A stretch of DNA of 12,706 nt from Pseudomonadota bacterium (GCA_021793055.1 JAJYTL010000065.1:1-12706); one strand, 5' to 3'. Counted from the first letter of the stretch, positions 6,906 to 12,706 are shown. Made by a program: numbers and translations. Notes: generated from the letters alone by a model not told the origin.

Positions 6906-8423
6906 TTAGGGGGTTCGGATCGGAAGCGGCAACGCGAAGCGGTCGGGGCTGCCTTTGTCGGCCGGCGAAACGTCGTGCCGGTTCCACCAGCCGCCGCCGA
7001 GCGCCTGGAAGAGTGCGGCGGTGTCGGCGAAGCGGTTGGCCTGCGCCTGCACCAGGGCGATCCGCGCCTGCTCGTAGGTGCGGTCCGCGTTGAGCAGCGT
7101 CAGATAGTTGATGGCGCCGATGTGAAACTGCCGCCGCGCTATGTCGAGGCTGTCCTTAGCGGCGCTTTCGGCTGCGGCTTGCGCCTTCAACGTCTCGGCG
7201 TCGAATTCGAGCGCGCGGAGCGCGTCGGCGACGTTCTGGAAGGCGCCGAGGACGACGCCGCGATAGACCGCGGCCGCGCGGTCATAGGCGGCGACCGCGG
7301 CGCGCCGCTTGTGCAGAAGCGTGCCGCCATCGAACAGGCGTTGCAGCACGCTGCCGCCGATATTCCAGACCAGTGTGCCGGGCGAGAGCAGCTTGGCGAA
7401 ATTCGCCGCCGTCGCGCCGTAGGCGCCGGTGATCGCGAATTGCGGCAACTCGTTCGCGGTGGCGACGCCGATATTGGCGCTGGCGGCATGCAGCTCCGCC
7501 TCCGCCGCGCGCACGTCCGGGCGCTGGCGCACCAGCTGCGAGGGCAGGCTGACCGGGATATCCTGCGGCAGATGCAGGCTGGCGAGAGTGAAGGCTTCGG
7601 GTCCGGCCTCGCTCGGGAAGCGGCCGGTCAAGGCGGCGAGTTGGTTCCGCGTCAAGGCGAGCTGCTTTTGCAGCGGCGGCAGGCTCGCCCGGGTCTGGGC
7701 GAGCGCGGCCTGCTGCGCCAGTACCGCGGCGCCGGAGGTCGCGCCGAGGGTAAGCTGGTGGCGCAGCAGCCGCAGCTGATCGCTTTCGATGCCGATGATC
7801 TCGCGCGTCGCGGCGATTTCGTCGCGCAGCCTAGCGTCGCTCACCGCCGCCGTGACCACGTTCGAGGTCAGCGTGAGATAGGTCGCCTCGAGCTCGAAGT
7901 GCTGATACGCCGCCTGTGCCTCGAGCGATTCGATCGCCCGCCGGGTGCCGCCGAAGACGTCCGGCGCGTAGGCGATGTCGAGCGAGGCGGTGACGAGGTC
8001 GAGCCGCACCGAGGGCTGCCGCAGGCCGAGGCTGGCGCCCGGCACCTGTTCGCGCGTCGCCGAGGCCCCGGCGCTGACGGTGGGGAACAGCGCGCCTTCG
8101 CCGGCGTAGACGTTCTCCTGCGCCTCGCGCAAGGCCGCCTGCGCGGCATCGAGATCGGGGTTCGATTTCAGCGCCACGGCGATCAGCCGGTCGAGGTCGG
8201 CCGAGCGGAACAGCCGCCACCACGCGCCCGGAATGTCGCGGCCGCGGAGAAAGCGTTGCGCCGCGCCGCCGGCGACCTTGGCCGCGGCGGTTCGCTTGGG
8301 CAGCGGCGTCTTGGCGTAGCCCGATACGACCGGCGCCGCCGGGCGCAGGAAGTTCGGCCCGACCTCGCAGGCGGCAAGCAACAGACCGGCCCCGCAGAGA
8401 ACCATGAGACGCAAAATCTTCAC
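6906..8423 (-). CDS. Outer-membrane efflux lipoprotein (TolC-like, NodT/OprM family)
   Basis: This 505-residue protein is the outer-membrane channel of the tripartite pump. It begins with a lipoprotein signal whose lipobox LAAC puts the lipidated Cys at residue 19, then EVGPNFLRP, typical of the NodT/OprM family. Two OEP repeats follow, the second including the hallmark LVRQRPDVRAAEAELHAASANIGVATA. The start is GTG at 8423, which shares GTGA with the regulator's stop, so translation is probably coupled. An in-frame ATG at 8405 would leave the signal too short. The open frame continues upstream to 8846, but that part is the out-of-frame shadow of the regulator, Arg/Ala-rich with no signal peptide, so it is excluded. 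It lies between the regulator and adaptor genes. Confidence 0.93.
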   Translation of the reverse strand: MKILRLMVLCGAGLLLAACEVGPNFLRPAAPVVSGYAKTPLPKRTAAAKVAGGAAQRFLRGRDIPGAWWRLFRSADLDRLIAVALKSNPDLDAAQAALREAQENVYAGEGALFPTVSAGASATREQVPGASLGLRQPSVRLDLVTASLDIAYAPDVFGGTRRAIESLEAQAAYQHFELEATYLTLTSNVVTAAVSDARLRDEIAATREIIGIESDQLRLLRHQLTLGATSGAAVLAQQAALAQTRASLPPLQKQLALTRNQLAALTGRFPSEAGPEAFTLASLHLPQDIPVSLPSQLVRQRPDVRAAEAELHAASANIGVATANELPQFAITGAYGATAANFAKLLSPGTLVWNIGGSVLQRLFDGGTLLHKRRAAVAAYDRAAAVYRGVVLGAFQNVADALRALEFDAETLKAQAAAESAAKDSLDIARRQFHIGAINYLTLLNADRTYEQARIALVQAQANRFADTAALFQALGGGWWNRHDVSPADKGSPDRFALPLPIRTP

Positions 8424-9109
8424 CGGCCCGGACCTTTCGCCTCGCGGAAGATCGCTTCCGTGTGTTCCCGTACCAACGCCTGAATGGCGTGAATGCGCTT
8501 GTCGTCGAGCGCCGGCCAGCCGAGCTTGCGGCGCGCGCCGGTCGAGCAGAAGACCTGCACCTGCCCCAGGATCGCAATGGCGCGCAGCATCGTCGCCTGA
8601 TCGCGCGCCGGCCGGCCGGTCAGGCGGCCGACCACCTCGGCGCAGGGCTTTAGGATGTTGCGCGTGAAGCTCTCGTGCAGCGGCGCCAGCATGGCCTCGC
8701 GCTCGATCTCGGCGCGCGACAGGAAGATGCGGATGCTCTCGGAGTTTTCGCGGGCGGCGAGCACGGTGGCGAAGGCATCGAGCAGCTCGGAAAGCAGGTC
8801 GAGCAGCGCCTTGCGCGATAGCGCCTTGCCCTTGAGCGCCGCGCACGCCCGCGTCGCCGTTGGCGCCAGCAGGCTCTCGACATGTCCGGCGATATCGTCG
8901 ACGACGGCGCGATAAAGCCCTTCCTTGCTGCCGAAGTAATAGGGAATGGCGGGCAGCTTCACGGCGGCCCGCTCGGCCAGGCGACGGGTGGTGGCGCCCT
9001 CATAGCCTTCGGCCGCGAAGACCTCGATCGCGGCCTGGATCAGCCGTCGGCGGGTGTCTTCGCCGCGCTGGTAGGTGCCGGGCCGGTAATGAACGGCGGG
9101 CTTTGCCAT
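8420..9109 (-). CDS. TetR-family regulator with CecR/DUF1956-like C-terminal domain
   Basis: This 229-residue repressor has a TetR DNA-binding domain at about 18-66: TRRRLIQAAIEVFAAEGYEG, then TTRRLAERAAVKLPAIPYYFGSKEGLYRAV. The ligand-binding part ends with LGQVQVFCSTGARRKLGW (181-198), which resembles the GQ...R..LGW pattern of the CecR/CerR (DUF1956) group. E. coli CecR controls an efflux system, which matches the context. The ATG at 9109 is chosen because AGAGGA (9116-9121) precedes it with a 6-base gap and because the longer frame from 9268 would run through the promoter. It is first in the efflux operon and its stop overlaps the channel's start, so it probably represses itself and the whole operon until an inducer binds. 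Confidence 0.92.
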   Translation of the reverse strand: MAKPAVHYRPGTYQRGEDTRRRLIQAAIEVFAAEGYEGATTRRLAERAAVKLPAIPYYFGSKEGLYRAVVDDIAGHVESLLAPTATRACAALKGKALSRKALLDLLSELLDAFATVLAARENSESIRIFLSRAEIEREAMLAPLHESFTRNILKPCAEVVGRLTGRPARDQATMLRAIAILGQVQVFCSTGARRKLGWPALDDKRIHAIQALVREHTEAIFREAKGPGR

Positions 9110-9133
9110 GAGCCATCCTCTCGAACCCGCAGG

Positions 9134-9162
9134 CGTATATCTGTTTCGCTCGATTATGTCAA
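9134..9162 (-). promoter_or_regulatory. Sigma70-type promoter of the efflux operon
   Basis: On the minus strand a consensus -35 TTGACA (9157-9162) is separated by exactly 17 bases from -10 TATACG (9134-9139). Transcription would start near 9127, giving a short leader of about 18 bases that still contains the regulator's AGAGGA ribosome-binding site. The region is locally AT-rich compared with its surroundings. Confidence 0.75.
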
Positions 9163-9171
9163 TTGATAGAA
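9154..9171. promoter_or_regulatory. Candidate TetR-family operator over the -35 box
   Basis: TTATGTCAA and TTGATAGAA form an imperfect inverted repeat (7 of 9 positions pair) centred on the 8-base palindrome TCAATTGA (9159-9166). It overlaps the -35 element of the efflux promoter, a usual place for an autoregulating TetR repressor. The assignment rests on symmetry and position only. Confidence 0.45.
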
Positions 9172-9257
9172 ATTTGCCCGCGGCAGGCTGTGGATTGGCG
9201 AGCGGCCCGGCGGCGACGCTTCGATGACGGTTTAGTTGCGGCGCCGGGCCGCCCTCA

Positions 9258-9283
9258 CACAGCGCCATGACACAGCGCCATCA
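9258..9283. repeat. 13-bp tandem duplication spanning the SDR stop codon
   Basis: CACAGCGCCATGA (9258-9270) is followed directly by CACAGCGCCATCA (9271-9283), 12 of 13 bases identical. The second copy contains the SDR's stop codon on the minus strand. It looks like a small replication-slippage duplication. Confidence 0.8.
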
Positions 9284-10036
9284 CACCATGCAGAAGCCGC
9301 CGTTGATGCTGAGCACCTGGCCGGTGATCCAGCTGCCGCGATCGGAAACCAGCAGCGCCACGGTCGGCGCGACGTCGTCCGGCCGCCCCAGCCGGCGCAC
9401 GGGATAGAGACGGAGAATCTTGTCGCGGTTGGCCGCGAGCCAGTCGGCGTCGGAATGGGTGGTCTCGACCAGGCCGAGCGAAATCGCGTTGGCGGTGACG
9501 CCGATGCGGCCGAGTTCCTTGGCGAGCGACTTGATGAGGGCGATGACGCCGGCGCGGGCGGCGCCGGCGATGGCGAGCGCGCCGTCGCCGATGCGCGAGG
9601 AATCGCCGACCAGGCTGATGATGCGGCCGCCGCCGCGGGCCTCGAAATGGGGCAGGGCGGCGTGGCAGCAATGGATCGAGCCGTAGAGGTCGATGTCGAT
9701 CTGGTCGTGCCAGTCCTTCGGCCGGGTGTCGGCGAATTTCTGCAGGCGAGTGATGCCGGCGCAGTTGACCAGGATGTCGAGGCCGCCAAAGTCCCGCGCC
9801 ACGCCGTCGACCATCGCGCGCACGGCATCATAATCGCTGACGTCAGCGCCATAGGTCTTGGCCTTGACGCCTTTGCCGCGAGCCTCCGCCGCGACGGCTT
9901 CGGCGGCGGCGGCTGAGCGCAGATAATTGACGGCGACGTCGGCGCCCTCGGCGGCAAGAGTCAGCGCGATCTCGCGCCCGATGCCGTGCCCGGCGCCGGT
10001 AACCAGTGCGACCTTGCCTTTAAGATTGAGATCCAT
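9281..10036 (-). CDS. SDR-fold protein lacking the usual catalytic tetrad
   Basis: This 251-residue protein has the classical short-chain dehydrogenase layout. The Rossmann nucleotide-binding motif TGAGHGIG is at 13-20, NCAG (91-94) replaces the usual NNAG, and the C-terminal GQVLSINGG is intact. By alignment to typical SDR patterns the active-site positions are changed: tetrad Asn is Asp116 (DIDLYG for DVNLKG), Ser is Gly144, Tyr is Ala157 and Lys is Arg161 (LAIAGAARAGVI where LAVYSAAKAGVI is usual). No Tyr lies anywhere in 138-165. It may therefore bind NAD(P) without classical oxidoreductase activity, or use different chemistry. The frame is otherwise uninterrupted and typical in codon use, so it does not look like decay. 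Start is ATG at 10036 with AAGGAG (10043-10048). It is divergent from the Oah-like gene, which suggests shared control. Confidence 0.85.
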   Translation of the reverse strand: MDLNLKGKVALVTGAGHGIGREIALTLAAEGADVAVNYLRSAAAAEAVAAEARGKGVKAKTYGADVSDYDAVRAMVDGVARDFGGLDILVNCAGITRLQKFADTRPKDWHDQIDIDLYGSIHCCHAALPHFEARGGGRIISLVGDSSRIGDGALAIAGAARAGVIALIKSLAKELGRIGVTANAISLGLVETTHSDADWLAANRDKILRLYPVRRLGRPDDVAPTVALLVSDRGSWITGQVLSINGGFCMV

Positions 10037-10224
10037 CCTTCACTCCTTGGCATTGTCATCTCGCGGCAACCCGTTGCGGTCGTCAGCCGCGGCATTTGCG
10101 CGCACGCTTATACGTCTATCCCGAACCGGGAATCTTCCGCTATCCTCACGTGGCGTCGCCGGACGCTGCAGTCTGTACGGGCATGTCCGACGGTCGCGGT
10201 TAAATAAGACTGAGGAGAATACAC
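10037..10224. promoter_or_regulatory. Divergent intergenic region between SDR and oah-like genes
   Basis: This 188-base region must hold promoters for both divergent genes. I see no strong consensus -35/-10 pair on either strand; TATAAG on the minus strand (10107-10112) is a weak -10 candidate for the SDR. Three short inverted repeats could be operators: GCAAC-CC-GTTGC (10066-10077), CCCG-AAC-CGGG (10120-10130) and GCGTC-GCCG-GACGC (10153-10166). GAGGAG at 10212-10217 is a good ribosome-binding site for the oah-like gene. Confidence 0.4.
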
Positions 10225-11370
10225 ATGACTGCGGACGGGAATAAAGTTATTCCAATGCGAGAAGCAAAGGATCATGGGCTGATCCCCGAGCCCATGCGCG
10301 AAAGCCTGAAAACCGGGGTCGTCTACGAAAAGCGCCCGGTGAAGGGGAACGACGGCAAGCCGGTTCCCGGCCTTTTCAACGCCTGGATCACCCTCAACAA
10401 TCCGAGCCAGTTCAATTCCTACACCACGGCTATGGTGAAGGAGGTCATCCTTGCCTTCCGGGCCGCCAGCGTGGCGCGCGACGTGGTCGCGGTGGTGTTC
10501 ACCGGGGCCGGCGACAAGGCGTTCTGCACCGGCGGCAACACCAAGGAATACGCCGAATATTACGCCGGGAATCCGCAGGAATACCGCGCCTACATGCGGC
10601 TTTTCAACGACATGGTGTCGCAGATCCTGATTTGCGACAAGCCGGTGATCTGCCGCGTCAACGGCATGCGCATCGGCGGCGGCCAGGAAATCGGCATGGC
10701 TTGCGATTTCACCGTGGCGCAAGATCTCGCGCGTTTCGGCCAGGCCGGCCCCAAGCACGGCTCCGCGCCGATCGGCGGCGCCACCGACTTTCTCCCGGTC
10801 GTCGTCGGGGTCGAGCGGGCGATGTCGACCGGCGTCCTGTGCCAGCCGTTCTCGGCCCACGAGGCCTATTATATGGGCATGATCACCGACGTGGTGCCGG
10901 CGCTCAAGGTGGACGGCAAATTCGTCGCCAATCCGACGGTCGAGACGCAGCGCATGGTCGACGAGTTCGGCCGCATCGTGTTCGGCAAGCCGAAGACGGG
11001 CGAGGCGCTCAAGGCCGGGCAGGCGTTGCTGAAATCCGGCACCGTCGACCTCTCGATGCTCGATGAGAAGGTCGAGTCGCTCTGCACGACGCTGCTCTAC
11101 ACCTTCCCCGATTGCACCACCAAGACGATCGAGGAACTGCGCAAGCCGAAGCTCGATGCCTGGAACCGCAACAAGGAAAACTCCCGCGCCTGGCTTGCCC
11201 TCAACATGATGACCGAAGCGCGCGCCGGCTTCCGCGCCTTCAACGAGGGCACCAAGGAGACCGGCCGCGAGGCCGATTTCGTGGCGCTGCGCCAGGCGCT
11301 TGCGGCCAATACGCCGTGGACCGACGAACTGACCCAAAGCATTATGCCGCAAGCGGGTCGCGCGTCGTAA
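10225..11370 (+). CDS. oah: 6-oxocyclohex-1-ene-1-carbonyl-CoA hydrolase (Oah/BamA-like)
   Basis: This 381-residue crotonase-superfamily protein closely resembles Oah/BamA. That enzyme adds water to 6-oxocyclohex-1-ene-1-carbonyl-CoA and opens the ring to 3-hydroxypimelyl-CoA in anaerobic benzoyl-CoA degradation. At about 380 residues it is much longer than an ordinary enoyl-CoA hydratase (about 260). Family-typical blocks are recognisable throughout: GLFNAWITLNNPSQFNSYTT (49-68), AFCTGGNTKEYAEYYAGNPQ (99-118), and GMRIGGGQEIGMACDF (147-162). These are followed by FGQAGPKHGSAPIGGATDF (171-189), LDEKVESLCT (279-288) and a C-terminal stretch with NKENSRAWLALNMM and FNEGTKETGRE. The two Gly-rich blocks supply the crotonase oxyanion hole. 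Recognition is from memory of the family, not a search. Start is ATG at 10225 with GAGGAG seven bases upstream. No benzoyl-CoA reductase is in the window; neighbours are the SDR and a PaaY-like gene. Confidence 0.88.
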   Translation: MTADGNKVIPMREAKDHGLIPEPMRESLKTGVVYEKRPVKGNDGKPVPGLFNAWITLNNPSQFNSYTTAMVKEVILAFRAASVARDVVAVVFTGAGDKAFCTGGNTKEYAEYYAGNPQEYRAYMRLFNDMVSQILICDKPVICRVNGMRIGGGQEIGMACDFTVAQDLARFGQAGPKHGSAPIGGATDFLPVVVGVERAMSTGVLCQPFSAHEAYYMGMITDVVPALKVDGKFVANPTVETQRMVDEFGRIVFGKPKTGEALKAGQALLKSGTVDLSMLDEKVESLCTTLLYTFPDCTTKTIEELRKPKLDAWNRNKENSRAWLALNMMTEARAGFRAFNEGTKETGREADFVALRQALAANTPWTDELTQSIMPQAGRAS

Positions 11371-11373
11371 TCG

Positions 11374-11397
11374 CGGCTTGAACGGCGACGCAAGCCG
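11374..11397 (+). terminator. Hairpin just after the oah-like stop
   Basis: CGGCTTG (11374-11380) pairs with CAAGCCG (11391-11397) around a 10-base loop, three bases after the TAA stop. There is no T-tract, so it is only a weak terminator candidate. Confidence 0.35.
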
Positions 11398-11414
11398 GCC
11401 TAAGCGTCAAAACC

Positions 11415-11443
11415 GGGTGCGGAGTCAAAAACGCACTCTTTGC
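11415..11443 (+). terminator. Second hairpin downstream of the oah-like gene, with short T-rich tail
   Basis: GGGTGCG (11415-11421) can pair with CGCACTC (11432-11438), with one G-U pair, around a 10-base loop; TTTGC follows. It is the better of the two terminator candidates after this gene, but the U-tract is poor. Confidence 0.35.
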
Positions 11444-11454
11444 TTGAGGTGTAA

Positions 11455-11482
11455 TTGGTAATATGGTACAAGTTTACATAAT
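11455..11482 (+). promoter_or_regulatory. Candidate promoter of the paaY-like gene
   Basis: An AT-rich island (about 11440-11490) stands out in otherwise GC-rich DNA. It contains TTGGTA (11455-11460) as -35 and CATAAT (11477-11482) as -10 with a 16-base spacer. TGTAA (11450-area) and TTACA (11474-11478) flank this stretch as a loose inverted repeat that might bind a regulator. The gene's own ribosome-binding site is weak, so promoter and leader probably matter for its expression. Confidence 0.45.
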
Positions 11483-11507
11483 TTACGCAAAACCGGGATA
11501 GCGGGCC

Positions 11508-12140
11508 ATGGTCAAGGTCTATTCCATCGATGGCGTCACGCCGGTCGTGCATCCGGAAGCCTTCGTGCATCCGACCGCCTGCCTGATCGGCGACGTCATC
11601 GTTGGCGCCGGGGTCTTCATCGGCCCGGGAGCGAGCCTGCGCGGCGATTTCGGCCGCCTGCTGATCGGCGAGGGCTCGAACATCCAGGACAATTGCATCG
11701 TGCATGGCTTTCCGGGCCAGGACACGGTGATCGAGGCCGACAGCCATATCGGCCACGGCGCGATCATCCACACCGCGCATATCTGCCGCAACGCGCTGAT
11801 CGGCATGCACGCGGTGATCGGCGACAATGCCGAGATCGGCGAATCCGCCTTCGTCGGTGCGCTCGCCTTCGTCAAGGCGGGCATGAAGGTGCCGCCCCGC
11901 GCCCTGGCCGCCGGCATGCCGGCCAAGGTGGTTCGCGAACTGAGCGAGAAGGAGCTGGCCTGGAAGCTCGGGGCGACGCGCCATTATCAGCGGCTCGCCC
12001 TGCGCTGCCGCGAAAGCCTGCGCGAGACCGAGGCGCTGACCGAGGTCGAGCCCGGGCGCCAGCGTTTCCCGGCCTCCGCCGTGGTGCCGCTCGGCACCTA
12101 CCGCGAGCAGGCGCGGGGCTCCGAGCAGGCGACCGGATAG
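11508..12140 (+). CDS. paaY: PaaY-like hexapeptide-repeat protein (gamma-carbonic-anhydrase fold)
   Basis: This 210-residue protein has a left-handed beta-helix of hexapeptide repeats (about residues 12-140) followed by a helical tail. It strongly resembles PaaY/CaiE: ASLRGDFGRLLIGEGSNIQD, NCIVHGFPGQDTV, SHIGHGAIIH, and ELSEKELAWKLGATRHYQRL in the tail. Three His suited to metal binding are His66, His83 and His88, spaced as in the short gamma-CA/CamH group. PaaY is reported to be a CoA thioesterase that, with PaaI, clears misformed intermediates of phenylacetate catabolism, which fits the CoA-thioester theme here. ATG at 11508 has only a weak ribosome-binding site (GCGGG) upstream. Its stop is just 4 bases from the stop of the convergent molybdopterin-subunit gene. 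A carbonic anhydrase or carnitine-related role is the alternative. Confidence 0.88.
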   Translation: MVKVYSIDGVTPVVHPEAFVHPTACLIGDVIVGAGVFIGPGASLRGDFGRLLIGEGSNIQDNCIVHGFPGQDTVIEADSHIGHGAIIHTAHICRNALIGMHAVIGDNAEIGESAFVGALAFVKAGMKVPPRALAAGMPAKVVRELSEKELAWKLGATRHYQRLALRCRESLRETEALTEVEPGRQRFPASAVVPLGTYREQARGSEQATG

Positions 12141-12144
12141 CGCC

Positions 12145-12706
12145 TTAAGATTTCTCGCCGTCTCGTGCCGCCTGCACCAGCCGGAACAGGCGTTCGGGTG
12201 TCGCCGGCACCTCATTGACTTCGATCCCCTCCGGCGCCAGCGCATCGGTGATGGCGTTGGCGATGGCGGCGACGGCGCCGATGGTGCCGCCTTCGCCCAT
12301 GCCGCGGAAGCCGCCGACGGTCGAAGGCGAGGCGGCTGCGATGTGATGCGCCTCGATCGGCGGGATTTCGCTCGCCGCCGGCATCACGTAATCGACCAGG
12401 CTCGCGCTCAAGAGCTGGCCCTTGTCGTCGTAGACCACCTCTTCGGTCAGGGCGGCGCCGATGCCCTGCGCGACGCCGCCATGGACTTGGCCATCGACGA
12501 TCATCGGATTGATCACCCGGCCGCAGTCCTCGACCGCGACATAGCGGAGCGGCGTCACCTTGTAGGTTTCGGGATCGACCTCGACCACGGCGATATGGGT
12601 GGCCGAGGTGGTGGTGCCGAAATAGGGATCGTAGACCTCGCTCGCCTCGAGGTGCCCTTGCAATTCCTTCGGGACGCGGCCGATCTCGGAATAGACCGCG
12701 CGGGCG
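12145..12706 (-). CDS. Xanthine dehydrogenase/CO dehydrogenase-family molybdopterin subunit (C-terminal part)
   Basis: The frame is open to the right edge, so only the last 186 residues are present; the gene starts beyond the window. The TTG at 12663 is not a credible start because the frame continues upstream in sequence typical of the family. Visible motifs are VEDCGRVINPMIVDGQVHGG and VAQGIGAALTEEVVYDD (about 57-93 of the fragment), the catalytic-loop GMGEGG (135-140) with the conserved Glu138, and the closing IGAVAAIANAITDAL helix. These belong to the large, molybdenum-cofactor-binding subunit of aldehyde oxidase/xanthine dehydrogenase/CoxL-type hydroxylases. In aromatic catabolism this family includes 4-hydroxybenzoyl-CoA reductase and N-heterocycle hydroxylases, but the substrate-defining part lies outside. 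It converges on the paaY-like gene. Confidence 0.9.
   Translation of the reverse strand, partial: ARAVYSEIGRVPKELQGHLEASEVYDPYFGTTTSATHIAVVEVDPETYKVTPLRYVAVEDCGRVINPMIVDGQVHGGVAQGIGAALTEEVVYDDKGQLLSASLVDYVMPAASEIPPIEAHHIAAASPSTVGGFRGMGEGGTIGAVAAIANAITDALAPEGIEVNEVPATPERLFRLVQAARDGEKS

Noticed and set aside
3735..8483. A 1582-codon plus-strand open frame antisense to the RND, adaptor and channel genes.
   Set aside because: All three minus-strand genes are in the same phase because both gaps are exactly 15 bases. This frame's codons coincide with theirs, so it needs TTA, CTA or TCA codons in the real genes to be closed, and these are rare at high GC. The product is His/Arg/Asp/Glu-rich with no recognisable domain.
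8424..8846. Upstream extension of the outer-membrane channel gene to 8846.
   Set aside because: The added part overlaps the TetR gene in another frame, is Arg/Ala-rich, and would bury the lipoprotein signal peptide that begins at 8423.
9110..9268. Longer N-terminus for the TetR regulator from 9268.
   Set aside because: It would run across the promoter and candidate operator. The ATG at 9109 has a well-placed ribosome-binding site and gives the usual TetR length.
10108..11352. A 414-codon minus-strand frame opposite the oah-like gene.
   Set aside because: It is the antisense shadow of a strongly recognised gene, with no domain and no ribosome-binding site.
12145..12663. A complete 172-residue protein starting at TTG 12663.
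   Set aside because: The frame stays open to the window edge with family-typical sequence upstream, so it is the tail of a longer molybdopterin-subunit gene.

Overview
The window is high-GC DNA with dense coding, short operon gaps, frequent GTG starts and strong G/C bias at third codon positions. The protein families and a palindromic intergenic repeat suggest a chromosomal segment of an alphaproteobacterium, perhaps Rhodospirillales or Hyphomicrobiales-like. That assignment is an inference; there is no rRNA or tRNA here to anchor it. I see no insertion sequence, integrase, phage gene or CRISPR array.

Layout. (1) 86-2386, plus strand: a two-module extradiol-type ring-cleavage dioxygenase with a complete-looking active site, a PaaI-type hotdog thioesterase, and an alpha/beta hydrolase. 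A long near-perfect palindrome lies between genes 1 and 2, and a GC-rich hairpin between genes 2 and 3. (2) 2396-2662: a 15-bp tandem repeat array of 17 full copies fills almost the whole gap between the convergent hydrolase and efflux-pump genes and runs into the pump gene's stop codon. (3) 9162 down to 2655, minus strand: a self-contained efflux operon, TetR/CecR-like regulator, outer-membrane lipoprotein channel, periplasmic adaptor, RND pump. It has a good sigma70-type promoter (TTGACA, 17 bp, TATACG) and a candidate operator over the -35 box. (4) 9281-10036, minus: a short-chain dehydrogenase-fold protein whose nucleotide-binding motif is intact but whose four catalytic tetrad positions all appear substituted. 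(5) 10225-11370, plus, divergent from the SDR: a 381-residue crotonase-family protein that closely resembles 6-oxocyclohex-1-ene-1-carbonyl-CoA hydrolase (Oah/BamA), the ring-opening enzyme of anaerobic benzoyl-CoA degradation. (6) 11508-12140, plus: a PaaY-like hexapeptide-repeat protein of the gamma-carbonic-anhydrase fold. (7) 12145 to the right edge, minus: the C-terminal part of the large molybdopterin subunit of a xanthine dehydrogenase/CO dehydrogenase-type hydroxylase.

Read together, this looks like an aromatic or alicyclic acid catabolism neighbourhood. It mixes oxygen-dependent ring-cleavage chemistry (extradiol dioxygenase, hydrolase) with CoA-thioester chemistry (Oah-like hydrolase, PaaI- and PaaY-like proteins) and a Mo-hydroxylase. 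A tripartite pump in the middle could export aromatic or CoA-pathway stress compounds. No benzoyl-CoA reductase, CoA ligase or ring-hydroxylating oxygenase is present in the window, so a complete pathway cannot be claimed. The points most worth a second look are the Oah-like gene in this mixed setting, the tetrad-less SDR divergent from it, and the 15-bp array that repeats the pump's stop codon 18 times in frame.
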